Made by a program: the position numbers and the translations under genes. From Oligoflexia bacterium (GTDB lineage Bacteria; Bdellovibrionota; Bdellovibrionia; Bdellovibrionales; Bdellovibrionaceae), in assembly GCA_016861345.1 (NCBI GenBank), contig BOLD01000001.1, positions 1 through 64,000 of the forward strand: a stretch of DNA of 64,000 bases, in the 5' to 3' direction. The notes beneath the pieces were generated by a model, which saw only the letters and a list, made by a program, of their open reading frames with translations, was not told the origin of the DNA and did no database searches. Positions within the stretch are counted from its first letter, which is position 1. The number at the start of each line of letters is the position of its first letter. Positions 1 through 8,681 of the stretch are shown here, piece after piece.

Positions 1-322
1 GAATTGTTGTTGTTTTCTGATTTTCGTTAACTCAAATTCAACAACATGGAGCTTCTGGATGCAATCCTTTCAACTACTTACAATCCAACCACTGCCATTC
101 TCAACCTGAGACTACAATTATCGGTAATTCATGGGTTTGACTTGAGCCAGAATCTCAAGATGAAACATAATTCAACAAGAAATTATAAAGGTAAATTCTA
201 AATGCTCCAATTTCGTTCAATATACGTATCCCTTTGAGAAAAATTCAAGCTCTTCTAATTGCCTGATGAAACCGGCTATACGTGTGTTTTAGTAGTTCAA
301 ATATGTTCCATTCGGATCATAA
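1..322. other. Window edge without a recognisable gene
   Basis: No open frame here looks like a real protein. The stretch is AT-rich, and I see no clear hairpin followed by a T-run and no tRNA-like fold. It lies downstream of the queF stop, so it may hold the 3' end of that transcript and the flank of a gene outside the window. Confidence 0.4.
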
Positions 323-832
323 TTAATACACGCGACCAAGCTCCATCGAATACTTCCCTGGAGCGTAATTCAATAAACGCTCCCGGTAGAGATCGTGAAA
401 CAATTCATCATCACTCGCACGACTGGCAAAGGGATAAATCGCAATCCCACCTCGGGGAGTAAACTCTCCGATGACCTCAATATACTTTGGTTTTAAGAGC
501 TTAAATAAATCATCGCAAATGGTCTGGATACAGTCTTCATGGAAATCCCCATGATTGCGAAAGCTGAATAAATATAACTTCATGGACTTGGACTCGACCA
601 TTTTCTTATCGGCGATGTAGTTCACAAAAATTTTGGCAAAATCCGGCTGGCCGGTCTTTGGACATAGTGAAGTGAACTCTGTGCAAATAAAAGTCGTCCA
701 GGCAGTTGCCTTTGGGTTTTTATTATCAAAGGCCTCGAGCACTTCTGGAGCATAGGTTGTTGGATATTGAGTTTTCTCAGAACCCAATTTGAAATTCTTT
801 AATTCTTTTGCTCTTGTTTTTTTCTTTGCCAT
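323..832 (-). CDS. queF: NADPH-dependent preQ0 reductase QueF (short type)
   Basis: This enzyme reduces 7-cyano-7-deazaguanine (preQ0) to preQ1 in cytoplasmic queuosine biosynthesis. The 169-residue protein is the single-domain size of the Bacillus-type family. The family signature is clear: TSLCPKTGQPD at 54-64 carries the thioimide-forming Cys57 and the acid Asp64. ESKSMKLYL at 80-88 is the NADPH/QueF motif, and FHED at 97-100 contains the substrate-binding Glu. The N-terminus is basic. It is the last gene of a minus-strand run that includes trmH, starting 9 bases after the GNAT stop, so it is probably cotranscribed. No preQ1 riboswitch is visible in the short gap. Function is secure by motif. 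Confidence 0.95.
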   Translation of the reverse strand: MAKKKTRAKELKNFKLGSEKTQYPTTYAPEVLEAFDNKNPKATAWTTFICTEFTSLCPKTGQPDFAKIFVNYIADKKMVESKSMKLYLFSFRNHGDFHEDCIQTICDDLFKLLKPKYIEVIGEFTPRGGIAIYPFASRASDDELFHDLYRERLLNYAPGKYSMELGRVY

Positions 833-841
833 ATTAATTCC

Positions 842-1435
842 TCATAATTCAATTTTATAGAGAGATCGCTCCGCATCAGCACTGCTTAACCAATGAGCAC
901 TCTCTCTTTGATATCCTGCCTCGACATAACCCTTGGTCAGACCTGGCCACAAGAGAACTTCACCATGCTTTTCTATCGCAGTAGAATCAAACGGATAAGC
1001 CTCTATCGCCTTCCAGCCATTTGCTCTTCCGTAATTTACCAGTTCAGATAAAATCTTTGACTGAAGTCCCTTTTTTCTAAATTTTGGTGCAACTGTAAAA
1101 CAATAAATCGCAGCAGTTGTTTTCGCATTATCTCCAAGCTGTCCGACCCTTTTCCATGTCCAGTAAAAATCAATCATTGGGCCGACCGAAATCCAAGCAA
1201 GAAGCTCGTTGTCTGCATAAGCAAGAACGCCGACATGATATCCAGTTTGAACCTTGTCTAAAACAACTTGTCGATTGAGCTGAGGATTCTCTTTCTTGCG
1301 ATTATCCCATTCTGCCATTGAAGTGATCTTCTGATGCCAAAATGAACAGTAACACCCACCGCCGCTCTCACAAGAAGTCAGGGTCTCATAATCAGCAAAA
1401 TTTGAAGTCGTTAATTTTTGTAGAGTAATTTTCAT
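842..1435 (-). CDS. GNAT-family N-acetyltransferase
   Basis: A 197-residue acetyltransferase-like protein. The central part around 107-145 (AIYCFTVAPKFRKKGLQSK) has the beta4 strand and the acetyl-CoA pyrophosphate-binding R-x-K-G-L-x-S loop of GNAT enzymes. An N-terminal Cys-rich stretch GGGCYCSFWH at 25-34 is a feature of one GNAT subgroup whose substrates I cannot name. The C-terminal GYQRE is the usual closing strand. The start ATG overlaps the stop of the upstream 58-residue gene in ATGA, implying translational coupling. Substrate is unknown; it could modify a small molecule or a protein. Confidence 0.85.
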   Translation of the reverse strand: MKITLQKLTTSNFADYETLTSCESGGGCYCSFWHQKITSMAEWDNRKKENPQLNRQVVLDKVQTGYHVGVLAYADNELLAWISVGPMIDFYWTWKRVGQLGDNAKTTAAIYCFTVAPKFRKKGLQSKILSELVNYGRANGWKAIEAYPFDSTAIEKHGEVLLWPGLTKGYVEAGYQRESAHWLSSADAERSLYKIEL

Positions 1436-1608
1436 AAAAATTTATCAGGCGCCTTTTCAAAACGCTCTTTGCATCGCTTGGTGCAAAAATAGAGTGTCTT
1501 TGCACCCTTCTTAATTGTATTCGAACAACGGTCTGGATTTTTAATTTCCCACTTTGGGCAAACCATACAATACGTTTTTTTTGTTGTCTTTTTTGCTGCC
1601 TTTTTCAT
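1432..1608 (-). CDS. 58-residue Cys-rich protein, TRASH/YHS-like zinc or metal site
   Basis: A short gene below usual length cut-offs. Translation from the ATG at 1608 gives a very Lys-rich start (MKKAAKKTTKKTYC), then cysteines at C14, C17 and C28 and a C-terminal motif YFCTKRCKERFEKAPDKF. The F-C-x2-x-C-x3-F-x3-P-x-x-F spacing matches the end of TRASH/YHS metal-binding domains. Its stop overlaps the GNAT start (ATGA), and it begins 15 bases after the parvulin stop. It could be a metal-sensing or metallochaperone domain, or a nucleic-acid-binding zinc ribbon. The reading frame and coupling make it likely to be a real gene; the role is inferred only. Confidence 0.7.
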   Translation of the reverse strand: MKKAAKKTTKKTYCMVCPKWEIKNPDRCSNTIKKGAKTLYFCTKRCKERFEKAPDKFL

Positions 1609-1622
1609 TCTTCCCCCCCGCC

Positions 1623-1889
1623 CTATCCATATCTCTGAATCAAATGATAACCAAATCGAGATCTGGCTTTTTTGATTTCATTTATTTTTAAAGTCTCTGC
1701 GACCTCTCGAAAACTTTCATCCAGCCGATCCATTTTCTTGGTTAAATCTCCAAGATCCCCACCGGCTCTGGCCGAAGAGCATTTGGAATATTTTCTTGCA
1801 AGCTCTTCGAAGTTTTGACCCTTTTGAAGATGTCTCTGTAAATCTTCGATTTCATAATCATGTTGAACCAAAATATGACGAAGCTTCAC
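1623..1889 (-). CDS. Minimal parvulin-type peptidyl-prolyl isomerase
   Basis: An 88-residue stand-alone parvulin domain with no signal peptide, so it is cytoplasmic. It has the family's opening RHILVQ, the ARKYSKCSSARAGGDLG loop at about 32-48 and the closing RSRFGYHLIQ at about 77-86. Parvulins accelerate cis-trans isomerisation of prolyl bonds. The start is GTG at 1889, overlapping the trmH stop as GTGA, which indicates coupled translation. The single-domain size resembles E. coli PpiC rather than SurA/PrsA. Its partner is unknown. Confidence 0.88.
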   Translation of the reverse strand: MKLRHILVQHDYEIEDLQRHLQKGQNFEELARKYSKCSSARAGGDLGDLTKKMDRLDESFREVAETLKINEIKKARSRFGYHLIQRYG

Positions 1890-2596
1890 AGTTCACCCCG
1901 AGCTATGAGTTCAAGCAGATAATCCTGGCTTGAATCTTGCGTTCGCATATAATAATGGGCCTTCAAAATTGTTTTCTGCCCTTCCGTCAAATCACCATGA
2001 AAACCCTGGCGACGAAGTCGATCCATGTAGATATGATAAAAACAGAGCGCTCCGGCAACAGAAATATTATAACTTTGCACAAAACCCACCATCGGCAAAA
2101 TCACCCGGTGATCAGCGGCTTCGATCATTTCTTTTGAGACTCCGTCTTTTTCATTTCCCAGCACGATCGCTGTTGGCTTTGTGAAATCCACTTCTGAAAT
2201 ATTTTTCGAAGTCGAATCTAAATGGGTAACAACAATTTGCTTACCTTGGCTCTTCAGCAGATCCACACAGCTTTGAGTGGATTTCCATTTTTTAACTTCA
2301 ACCCACTTATCTGCTCCCGCAGTGGTGCGCTGAGATTCTTTAAACTTTTCTCCAAGCTCGATTACATGAACTTGGCCCAGTCCCATGCCCTCTGCCGATC
2401 TCATGACGGCTGAAGCATTTCCCCGGTCATAGATATTTTCAAGAACCACGACAGGAGTAAAAGTTCTTTCACGAATGACTCTGTCAATTTTTTGAAACCG
2501 CTCTGGTGTCAGCAAAGGTCCGATTTTTTCACAGACCCTTTGGGCACTGACTGATTTGCCCTGACCTAATAAAATCTCACCAGAAAATGGAAACAT
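1886..2596 (-). CDS. trmH: SpoU/TrmH-family RNA 2'-O-methyltransferase
   Basis: A 236-residue SPOUT-class methyltransferase that uses S-adenosylmethionine. The three TrmH motifs are present: NIYDRGNASAVMRSAEGMG near 53-71, the AIVLGNEKDGVS stretch near 142-153, and ILPMVGFVQSYNISVAGAL near 166-184, which forms the trefoil-knot cofactor site. The pattern PMxGxVQSxNxSVA is closest to tRNA Gm18 methyltransferase TrmH. TrmL- or RlmB-like targets are possible, but there is no RlmB N-terminal L30e domain. Its ATG overlaps the acyl-CoA dehydrogenase stop by one base (TAATG). The family is secure; the exact modified position is inferred. Confidence 0.88.
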   Translation of the reverse strand: MFPFSGEILLGQGKSVSAQRVCEKIGPLLTPERFQKIDRVIRERTFTPVVVLENIYDRGNASAVMRSAEGMGLGQVHVIELGEKFKESQRTTAGADKWVEVKKWKSTQSCVDLLKSQGKQIVVTHLDSTSKNISEVDFTKPTAIVLGNEKDGVSKEMIEAADHRVILPMVGFVQSYNISVAGALCFYHIYMDRLRRQGFHGDLTEGQKTILKAHYYMRTQDSSQDYLLELIARGEL

Positions 2597-3816
2597 TATT
2601 TTAAAAGCGCTCCAGGATTTTTAGCCAAATCACGAGTGATATTTTTATGATGGGCCTCAAGAGTTCCGCCACCGATCTCAAGAAGCTTTGCATCTCTCCA
2701 CAGACGTTCAACAACATACTCGCCCACATAGCCGTAACCACCCAAAACCTGGATCGCTCGGTCAGCTACGTTTTTACCCATTGTGGTTGCCACAAGTTTG
2801 ACCCCGTCGCTGTCCATGCGGTTGCCTTCTTTATTCAGATCTAATCTTCGAGCAGTGTCGTAAATGTAAGCTCGGCAAGCCATGTACTCGGCATAGGATT
2901 GAGCAATGTAGTGCTGAATCTGTCCAAAAAAGTTAAGCGGCTTTCCAAAGGCTTCGCGCTCTGTCGCATACTTGTTCATCACATCTAATGACCGCTTCGC
3001 GATTCCAAGACTCATTGCCGCTAACGTTAAGCGCTCAAGCTCAAGGTTTCTCATCATGTGAAGCATGGAATCCCCTTCATGCCCAACAAGATTTGCAAGA
3101 GGAACTTTGCAGTTATCATAAACCATTTCGGCCGTGTTTGATGCTCGCATTCCGGTTTTATCGCGAATTTTTTGCCCAACAGAAAATCCTGAATGACCCT
3201 TTTCAACCATGAACGTTGAAATCAAAGCCCGTCCGTTTTTTTCACCAGTCTTTGCATAAGTCAGAACACAGTCTGCCGGTGTGCCGTTATCATCCAAGGT
3301 CCCATTCGTGATCCACATTTTTCTTCCGTTAAGGACGTAATGATCTCCCTGCTTCACGGCTGTTGTCTGCATGCCAAGGACATCCGTTCCGACTGCTGGC
3401 TCTGACATCGCCATTGCTCCGACCCACTCGCCTGAGCAAAGCTTTGGCAAATATTTTTTCTTCATTTCTTCACTGGCGTTTACGGCAAAATTGTTCACAC
3501 AAAGCATTGAATGGGCGAGATAAGCCAAACAAAATCCAGGATCAGAATACGAAAGCTCCTCGTGAACAATCACTGCCGCAAGAGCATCCATTCCCGATCC
3601 ACCATACTGATCTGAAACCGTGATGCCAAGTAAACCCAAATCGCCCAGTTTGCGAAAAAGTGGCAAATTGAAAATTTCTTTTCGATCATGTTCAAGAGCC
3701 TGGGGCTCAACTTCAGATTTCACAAAAGATCTGACGGTCTCACGAAGCATTCCGTGTTCTTCGGTCGGGTTATAGAGGTCGAAATTTTTCAGCGAAACTT
3801 GCGTTGATTCTGTCAT
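2596..3816 (-). CDS. Acyl-CoA dehydrogenase, isovaleryl-CoA-dehydrogenase-like
   Basis: An FAD-dependent dehydrogenase of about 406 residues that makes the alpha,beta double bond of an acyl-CoA. FAD-contact motifs are AMSEPAVGTDVLGM (136-149) and WITNG (168-172). The catalytic base appears to be Glu261 in NLELERL, the position used by isovaleryl-CoA dehydrogenase, and the usual C-terminal catalytic Glu site reads IGGGTLEA instead. A branched-chain substrate is therefore likely but not proven. I chose the ATG at 3816 because AGGAG lies just upstream, although the frame stays open for 12 more codons. It heads the minus-strand run with trmH. Confidence 0.92.
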   Translation of the reverse strand: MTESTQVSLKNFDLYNPTEEHGMLRETVRSFVKSEVEPQALEHDRKEIFNLPLFRKLGDLGLLGITVSDQYGGSGMDALAAVIVHEELSYSDPGFCLAYLAHSMLCVNNFAVNASEEMKKKYLPKLCSGEWVGAMAMSEPAVGTDVLGMQTTAVKQGDHYVLNGRKMWITNGTLDDNGTPADCVLTYAKTGEKNGRALISTFMVEKGHSGFSVGQKIRDKTGMRASNTAEMVYDNCKVPLANLVGHEGDSMLHMMRNLELERLTLAAMSLGIAKRSLDVMNKYATEREAFGKPLNFFGQIQHYIAQSYAEYMACRAYIYDTARRLDLNKEGNRMDSDGVKLVATTMGKNVADRAIQVLGGYGYVGEYVVERLWRDAKLLEIGGGTLEAHHKNITRDLAKNPGALLK

Positions 3817-4061
3817 GATTTTCACTCCTGAAATTGTGGGGTGAATATCCACTCTTCAGAGATGACAAGCTAGGATTAATGTGGTGCGTTGCGGTCCTAA
3901 TCGTTTTATGAAACACATTTTTCATTAATGAGTTTATTCAGCAATATAGTTTGAATTTCTGATGAGATAATTTTGCACATTCAGGACCAAAGTCACAGAT
4001 CTTAACGAACTAGCCCCTCATGGACTCGCACTCTGCGGACAAACCTTGTTAAACTGAACAA

Positions 4062-5183
4062 GTGAACCACTCGACTTTATCAAACCAATCCAATCAAGTT
4101 CGTATACAAAAGGGATCGATTCTTATTTATCGAATGTTTGATATTGCTGAGGAAATTAATATTCCGAAAGTTCAAGAAATTCTCAGAGACAACCGAGGAC
4201 CGGATCGCTTCAATGTTCCGAAATACATCGATAAAGCCCTGGTTATGAGAAATCCACCGGTCACTTTCGGAATGGGTGAAGAGATTTTTGATCTTCAGGG
4301 AAAAGAAATGAAGGCTGACGTACTGGTCAAGGTCAGAGACTTTGGGGTTCTCTCGATCCTTTATCAAATTAATATCGCGCCGGGAACAGACTGGAAAAGT
4401 CTTGTTCAAATTGCCTCTGATCTTGAAGAAGGCTCTGAAATTGATCTCATCGCCAAACAACAGGCTCAAGAAGTCTCTACTGCCATACATCCCGCTCTAA
4501 AAAAACCAACAGAGTGGAAGGCCTTTGAGGACTATATCATCTACTTCATCGAAGAGTTTCAAGGTGGACTACAGATCAAGGATCTTTTAAATTCAGCAGA
4601 CATCCCCGCGCTCTTGCTCGCTGAAGACAAAGTGAAGCTCTCTGAGCCTTCAAAAAAAGCCATTATGGAAAATGTTTTTCAGTATGGCGAGAATGACCTG
4701 ACCTTAGTTGAATGGAATTCTGCCCTTGTTGTTGAGCCCAGTGGCGGACGCGAAGTGCCTGACATTCTCGAATTTGCCGTCACTCACTTAATGGAAATGC
4801 GTTTTTACGATGAAATGCTCGATCAAAAATTAGGAGCACTTTACGACGATATTGAAAAAAAACGAACTTCGATTTGGAGTTCACGATTTGACCGAATCTA
4901 CGAAGACTCAAGCTCCCGATATATTGAATTTTTAGAGTTCATTGAGCGGGTTGAAAACTCTCTCAAAGTGGTCGGGGACTTTTATCTAGCAACGATTTAT
5001 CGCGCGGCGACTCGAAAATTTCGTCTCAGTGACTGGCAATCCAATGTGACCAGAAAAATGAATATGCTGGCTCAAGTTTCAAACCTGCTTCAAGGCGAAA
5101 TCAATATGCGAAGATCTCATATCATGGAAATCACCATCATTCTGTTGATTGCCTATGAAATTTTCGCGGCCTTTATCAAATAG
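4062..5183 (+). CDS. RMD1/DUF155-like protein with C-terminal membrane anchor
   Basis: A 373-residue protein with no enzyme motif I recognise. The N-terminal part has GSILIYRMFDIAEEINIPKV at 18-37, followed by an alpha/beta region. The C-terminal third is helical (about 235-350) and ends with EITIILLIAYEIFAAFI, a single tail membrane segment. This helix-plus-tail layout resembles RMD1/DUF155 proteins, tail-anchored proteins known from yeast mitochondria and many bacteria with poorly known roles. The start is GTG at 4062; an internal ATG at 4134 would cut into the conserved-looking beginning, so I kept GTG. The family assignment is tentative. Confidence 0.6.
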   Translation: MNHSTLSNQSNQVRIQKGSILIYRMFDIAEEINIPKVQEILRDNRGPDRFNVPKYIDKALVMRNPPVTFGMGEEIFDLQGKEMKADVLVKVRDFGVLSILYQINIAPGTDWKSLVQIASDLEEGSEIDLIAKQQAQEVSTAIHPALKKPTEWKAFEDYIIYFIEEFQGGLQIKDLLNSADIPALLLAEDKVKLSEPSKKAIMENVFQYGENDLTLVEWNSALVVEPSGGREVPDILEFAVTHLMEMRFYDEMLDQKLGALYDDIEKKRTSIWSSRFDRIYEDSSSRYIEFLEFIERVENSLKVVGDFYLATIYRAATRKFRLSDWQSNVTRKMNMLAQVSNLLQGEINMRRSHIMEITIILLIAYEIFAAFIK

Positions 5184-5205
5184 CATCTGGCGTTATGGAC
5201 ATTTT

Positions 5206-5258
5206 TTGGACTGGTTATTCGCCTAGTCCAAGTGGTTAAAAATTCTCTCTTTTGAGAG
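5206..5258 (+). promoter_or_regulatory. Two hairpins between the DUF155-like gene and the FemAB-like gene
   Basis: TTGGACT (5206-5212) pairs with AGTCCAA (5225-5231), and CTCTC (5245-5249) pairs with GAGAG (5254-5258) across a TTTT loop. The second lies ten bases before the ATG and would hide the only purine-rich stretch available as a ribosome site. There is no T-run after the first, so it is not a standard intrinsic terminator. Confidence 0.35.
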
Positions 5259-5267
5259 ACTGAAAGA

Positions 5268-6200
5268 ATGGAATTCAATTTTACTCCACCGACCGTTCGA
5301 GAATGGCGCGACTATTTAAGCCGCACAACCAAGGCAACCTGGATGCAGACAATCGCTTATGCCTCTGCCGCTCGCAAGGTCGATCAAAGATCGACACGTT
5401 TTGCAAGGATTGTGAAAAATAATGAAGTCATCGGCATTGTGGCTATTCAAGAATTAAAAGTCGCCTTTATTCATTTCGTGAGCATCTACCGGGGACCACT
5501 TTGGTTTGATGGTCAGAACACAGAAGAAAATATTAAAGAATTTATTTCTCTCTTTAATCAAACTTTTCCCAAGCGACTATTTCGCCGAATCCGCTGGATG
5601 CCCGAATGGAGTTTAGATGAAACAAATTCCGTCGACTTTATTGAAAAGTCTGGCCTTCAAAGAGCAAATGAAACTTTTGAAACACTTTGGGTGGATATCC
5701 GACCCAGCCTTGAAGACTTAAGAAAAAAACTGGATCAAAAGTGGAGAAATGCTCTGAATAAATCCGAACGTTCTCCACTTCAAATCACAGTGGACACAAG
5801 AGGCAAATTTCTGAATCTCTTTTTAAAAGAGTACGACATTTATAAAGCACAGAAAAAATTCGTTGGACCCACAGGCCGATTTTTCAAGGCTGAGATCGAA
5901 ACCGCACTTCAATACGGAGATGCCATTATTCTATGGGCAAGGCTGAACAATGTGCCCGTGGCGGGAATCATCGTCATGAAACATGGAAAATCAGCATCCT
6001 ATCGCGTGGGCTGGAACAGCCATGAGGGACGAGATCATAACGCTCACTACTGCCTTCTTTGGAAAGCCATCGAGGTTCTTAAAGCCGACCACATCGAACA
6101 CTTTGACCTGGGCGGTATTTTACCAGATGAAAAAGACGGTCTCACTCGGTTTAAACTGGGACTGAGCGGTACTCGATTTAAAACCGAGGTTTTAAAGTAG
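5268..6200 (+). CDS. FemAB-like aminoacyl/acyl transferase (GNAT fold)
   Basis: A 310-residue soluble protein with the tandem GNAT architecture of FemX/FemAB proteins. The first half (1-140) holds the WMQTIAYASA entry motif and IYRGPLWF. The second half has SYRVGWNSHEGRDHNAHYCL and ends with HFDLGGILPDEKDGLTRFK, the family's D-x-G-G-x-n-G-x-x-x-FK close. FemAB proteins move amino acids from aminoacyl-tRNA onto lipid II peptides; some Gram-negative members act on exopolysaccharide or unknown acceptors. No cell-wall gene is adjacent, so the substrate is open. It may share a transcript with the gene before it. Confidence 0.75.
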   Translation: MEFNFTPPTVREWRDYLSRTTKATWMQTIAYASAARKVDQRSTRFARIVKNNEVIGIVAIQELKVAFIHFVSIYRGPLWFDGQNTEENIKEFISLFNQTFPKRLFRRIRWMPEWSLDETNSVDFIEKSGLQRANETFETLWVDIRPSLEDLRKKLDQKWRNALNKSERSPLQITVDTRGKFLNLFLKEYDIYKAQKKFVGPTGRFFKAEIETALQYGDAIILWARLNNVPVAGIIVMKHGKSASYRVGWNSHEGRDHNAHYCLLWKAIEVLKADHIEHFDLGGILPDEKDGLTRFKLGLSGTRFKTEVLK

Positions 6201-6401
6201 TCTACACTGACTCAACGTGAACTAAATTTACCCATATTTTCAGTATTTTTTGTAGATTTTGACCCTTATTTATAGCATGAGACAAAGTCCTTTATTCGCC
6301 ACATTCGAAGTCTCAATGATTCTCGTCGCAACGAATATTGTAGACATCTGGCGAGTGATTGCTCCTGATAATCCGAATAATTTTTGCCTGAGATAACTAT
6401 T

Positions 6402-8597
6402 CTACGCGCATCCCACCACGGTTCCACAGTTCACACAGCGAAAACAGCCACCAGCTAATTCAGTGGGCGCTCCGCAATCCACACATTTTGGAAATTGAGA
6501 TTCATCAAATGGTTTGGGGGCGATCTTGGTTCCACCTGATTGCAAGGGCTGACTTTGCTTGCACCCATCACGGTAGATCGCAATGGATTTTAAGCCCAGT
6601 TTCCATGCCTGCATATAAAGGTCTGCCACATCCTGAATTGTAGCATCCTGATGAAGGTTCACTGTTTTTGAAATCGCCCCGCTGACAAAGGGCTGAATAG
6701 CCGACATCATTTTCAAGTGCCCTTCTGGTGAAATTTCAAGAGCTGAATTAAAGATCGGCTTGTGCTCTTTTTTAAGGATTGAATTATCCAAGCTGCCTGT
6801 TGTTTTCAAAGTTGCAAAAATATCTACAATCTGTGCTTCAGAATATTTTAAAGTCTGAAGTCCTTTTTCAAGAGCGCGACTGAGGATTTGAACTTCTCCA
6901 CCGCCAGAAAGTTTTTTTATTTTCAAAAGAGAAAATTCCGGTTCAACACCCGTGGTTTCTGAATCCATCACCAACCCAATGGTCCCTGTTGGAGCCATCA
7001 CGGTCACTTGAGCATTGCGGTACCCATATTTTTTTCCTGATGTGATTGTGTTTTTCCAAATCTCTTCACATTGATTCCAAAGTTCAATGGGCAAGTGATT
7101 TTTCGCTTGAGACTTTACTGCTTTGTGATGTTTCTGAAGAACTTTCTGCATGGAGGTTTTATTCAGTTTGTAACCTCGAAATGGTTTTTTCTTTTGTGCC
7201 AACTCTGCACTGGTGCCATAGGCTACACCTGTTAATGTTGCTGCTAAAAAGCTGGCCCACTCTCGCCCTTTTTCTGAGTCATAGGCAACGGCTTTTGCCA
7301 TCAAAAAAGCCCCAAGCCCGGCAAATCCCAATCCGAGAGGTCTAAAATCTTTCGCATTCTGTGCAATTTTTTCTGTTGGATATCCGGCATAGTCGACAAG
7401 AATCTCTTGAGAAATGAGAAGTATTTTTGCCGTATGAATAAAACCTTGAAAATCAAAGCCTGCATCCGAGTTTAAAAATTTTGTCAAATTCAGGCTTGCT
7501 AGATTGCATGCCGAATCATCAATGAACATGTACTCAGAACAAGGATTGCTCGCTCGAATAGGAGCTGTCTTCGGACAAGTGTGCCAAGACTGAATCGTAT
7601 CTGAATATTGCAGACCTGGATCTGCACAGAACCAAGCTGCTTCTGCAATTTGTTTCCACAAGTCTTGAGCCCTCACTGTGCGTGAGATTTTTTTTGTGGT
7701 TCGCTCTTTTAAATCCCAGTCCTTGTTTTCAAGGACTGAGTTCATGAATCGATCTGAAACTCGAACCGAGTTATTCGCATTTTGCCCGGACACTGTCCGG
7801 TAGGCCTCGCCTTCAAACTCGACATCCCATCCTGCACGAATTAAGTCCTGAGCTTTTTTCTCTTCACGAGCTTTCCAGGAAATAAATTCTTGAATCTCGG
7901 GATGATCCGCATCCACGCAAACCATTTTTGCCGCCCGGCGAGTGGTCCCACCTGATTTCACTGCTCCCGCTCCGCGATCGAGCACATCGAGAAAGGCCAT
8001 CAGTCCTGAGCTGGTTCCTCCGCCTTCAAGCTCTTCGTACTTGCTTCTCAGATTGGAAAAATTTGTTCCACTGCCTGAGCCAAATTTAAATAACCGGGCT
8101 TCGTTTTTGACAAGATTAAAAATGCTTTCAAGATTGTCTTCAACACTTTGAATGAAGCAGGCTGAAACCTGAGGGTGTTCAAAGACTTTCATTTTATATG
8201 ATTCAAAAAGCCCGCAATTAAACCAGACAGGGGAATTAAAAGAAGCTCTCTGTGAAAGAAGAATGTATTTTAATTCTTGAGAAAAAGTTGGAGCTTCTGA
8301 TTTGGTGAAATACTTTTGTTTCATTCCTTGGTGAGTGATCGCGGCCACCACTCGGTTCACCATCTGCCTGACTGACTTTTCAGATCCAGTTTTGGGGACT
8401 CCTTTTTTACGAAAATATTTGCTGGCAGCAATGTCAATTGCCAACTGTGACCAGTCAGAGGGAGCCTCGACATTTTTCATTTCAAAATAAATTTTTCCTG
8501 AAGCGTCTTTAATGACTGCGTCTGTTTTTTTCCATTGAAAAAGTTTTTCTGTATTTTTTTGTTTTAAAGTAAAATAAGGACTTATCTTGATTGCCAT
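6402..8597 (-). CDS. nrdJ: Adenosylcobalamin-dependent (class II) ribonucleotide reductase
   Basis: Reduces ribonucleotides to deoxyribonucleotides using a B12-generated thiyl radical, without an oxygen-requiring radical subunit. About 731 residues. Recognisable parts are FNSPVWFNCGL, the GSGSGTNFSNLR loop, NPCSEYMFIDDSACNLASLN with catalytic Cys and Glu, and APTGTIGLVMD. The C-terminal CVDCGAPTELAGGCFRC plus CVNCGTVVGC is the Cys-rich tail of NrdJ enzymes. The frame is open 83 codons further upstream, but those residues do not look like the family and overlap the divergent gene; the ATG at 8597 begins the RNR-like sequence. No cobalamin riboswitch is visible in the short divergent gap. Confidence 0.93.
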   Translation of the reverse strand: MAIKISPYFTLKQKNTEKLFQWKKTDAVIKDASGKIYFEMKNVEAPSDWSQLAIDIAASKYFRKKGVPKTGSEKSVRQMVNRVVAAITHQGMKQKYFTKSEAPTFSQELKYILLSQRASFNSPVWFNCGLFESYKMKVFEHPQVSACFIQSVEDNLESIFNLVKNEARLFKFGSGSGTNFSNLRSKYEELEGGGTSSGLMAFLDVLDRGAGAVKSGGTTRRAAKMVCVDADHPEIQEFISWKAREEKKAQDLIRAGWDVEFEGEAYRTVSGQNANNSVRVSDRFMNSVLENKDWDLKERTTKKISRTVRAQDLWKQIAEAAWFCADPGLQYSDTIQSWHTCPKTAPIRASNPCSEYMFIDDSACNLASLNLTKFLNSDAGFDFQGFIHTAKILLISQEILVDYAGYPTEKIAQNAKDFRPLGLGFAGLGAFLMAKAVAYDSEKGREWASFLAATLTGVAYGTSAELAQKKKPFRGYKLNKTSMQKVLQKHHKAVKSQAKNHLPIELWNQCEEIWKNTITSGKKYGYRNAQVTVMAPTGTIGLVMDSETTGVEPEFSLLKIKKLSGGGEVQILSRALEKGLQTLKYSEAQIVDIFATLKTTGSLDNSILKKEHKPIFNSALEISPEGHLKMMSAIQPFVSGAISKTVNLHQDATIQDVADLYMQAWKLGLKSIAIYRDGCKQSQPLQSGGTKIAPKPFDESQFPKCVDCGAPTELAGGCFRCVNCGTVVGCA

Positions 8598-8681
8598 TTG
8601 CCTATCTTTGCAGACAAGCAATGTGTCATCAACTTTATAACTCGGTTGACTCAAGAGCCAAGAGTTCGATACCTTGCCTCC

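Noticed and set aside
323..842. preQ1 riboswitch in front of queF
   Set aside because: Only nine bases separate queF from the gene before it; no aptamer can fit.
4080..4490. 136-codon minus-strand frame opposite the DUF155-like gene
   Set aside because: No ribosome site, no family resemblance, and it lies within a better-supported gene.
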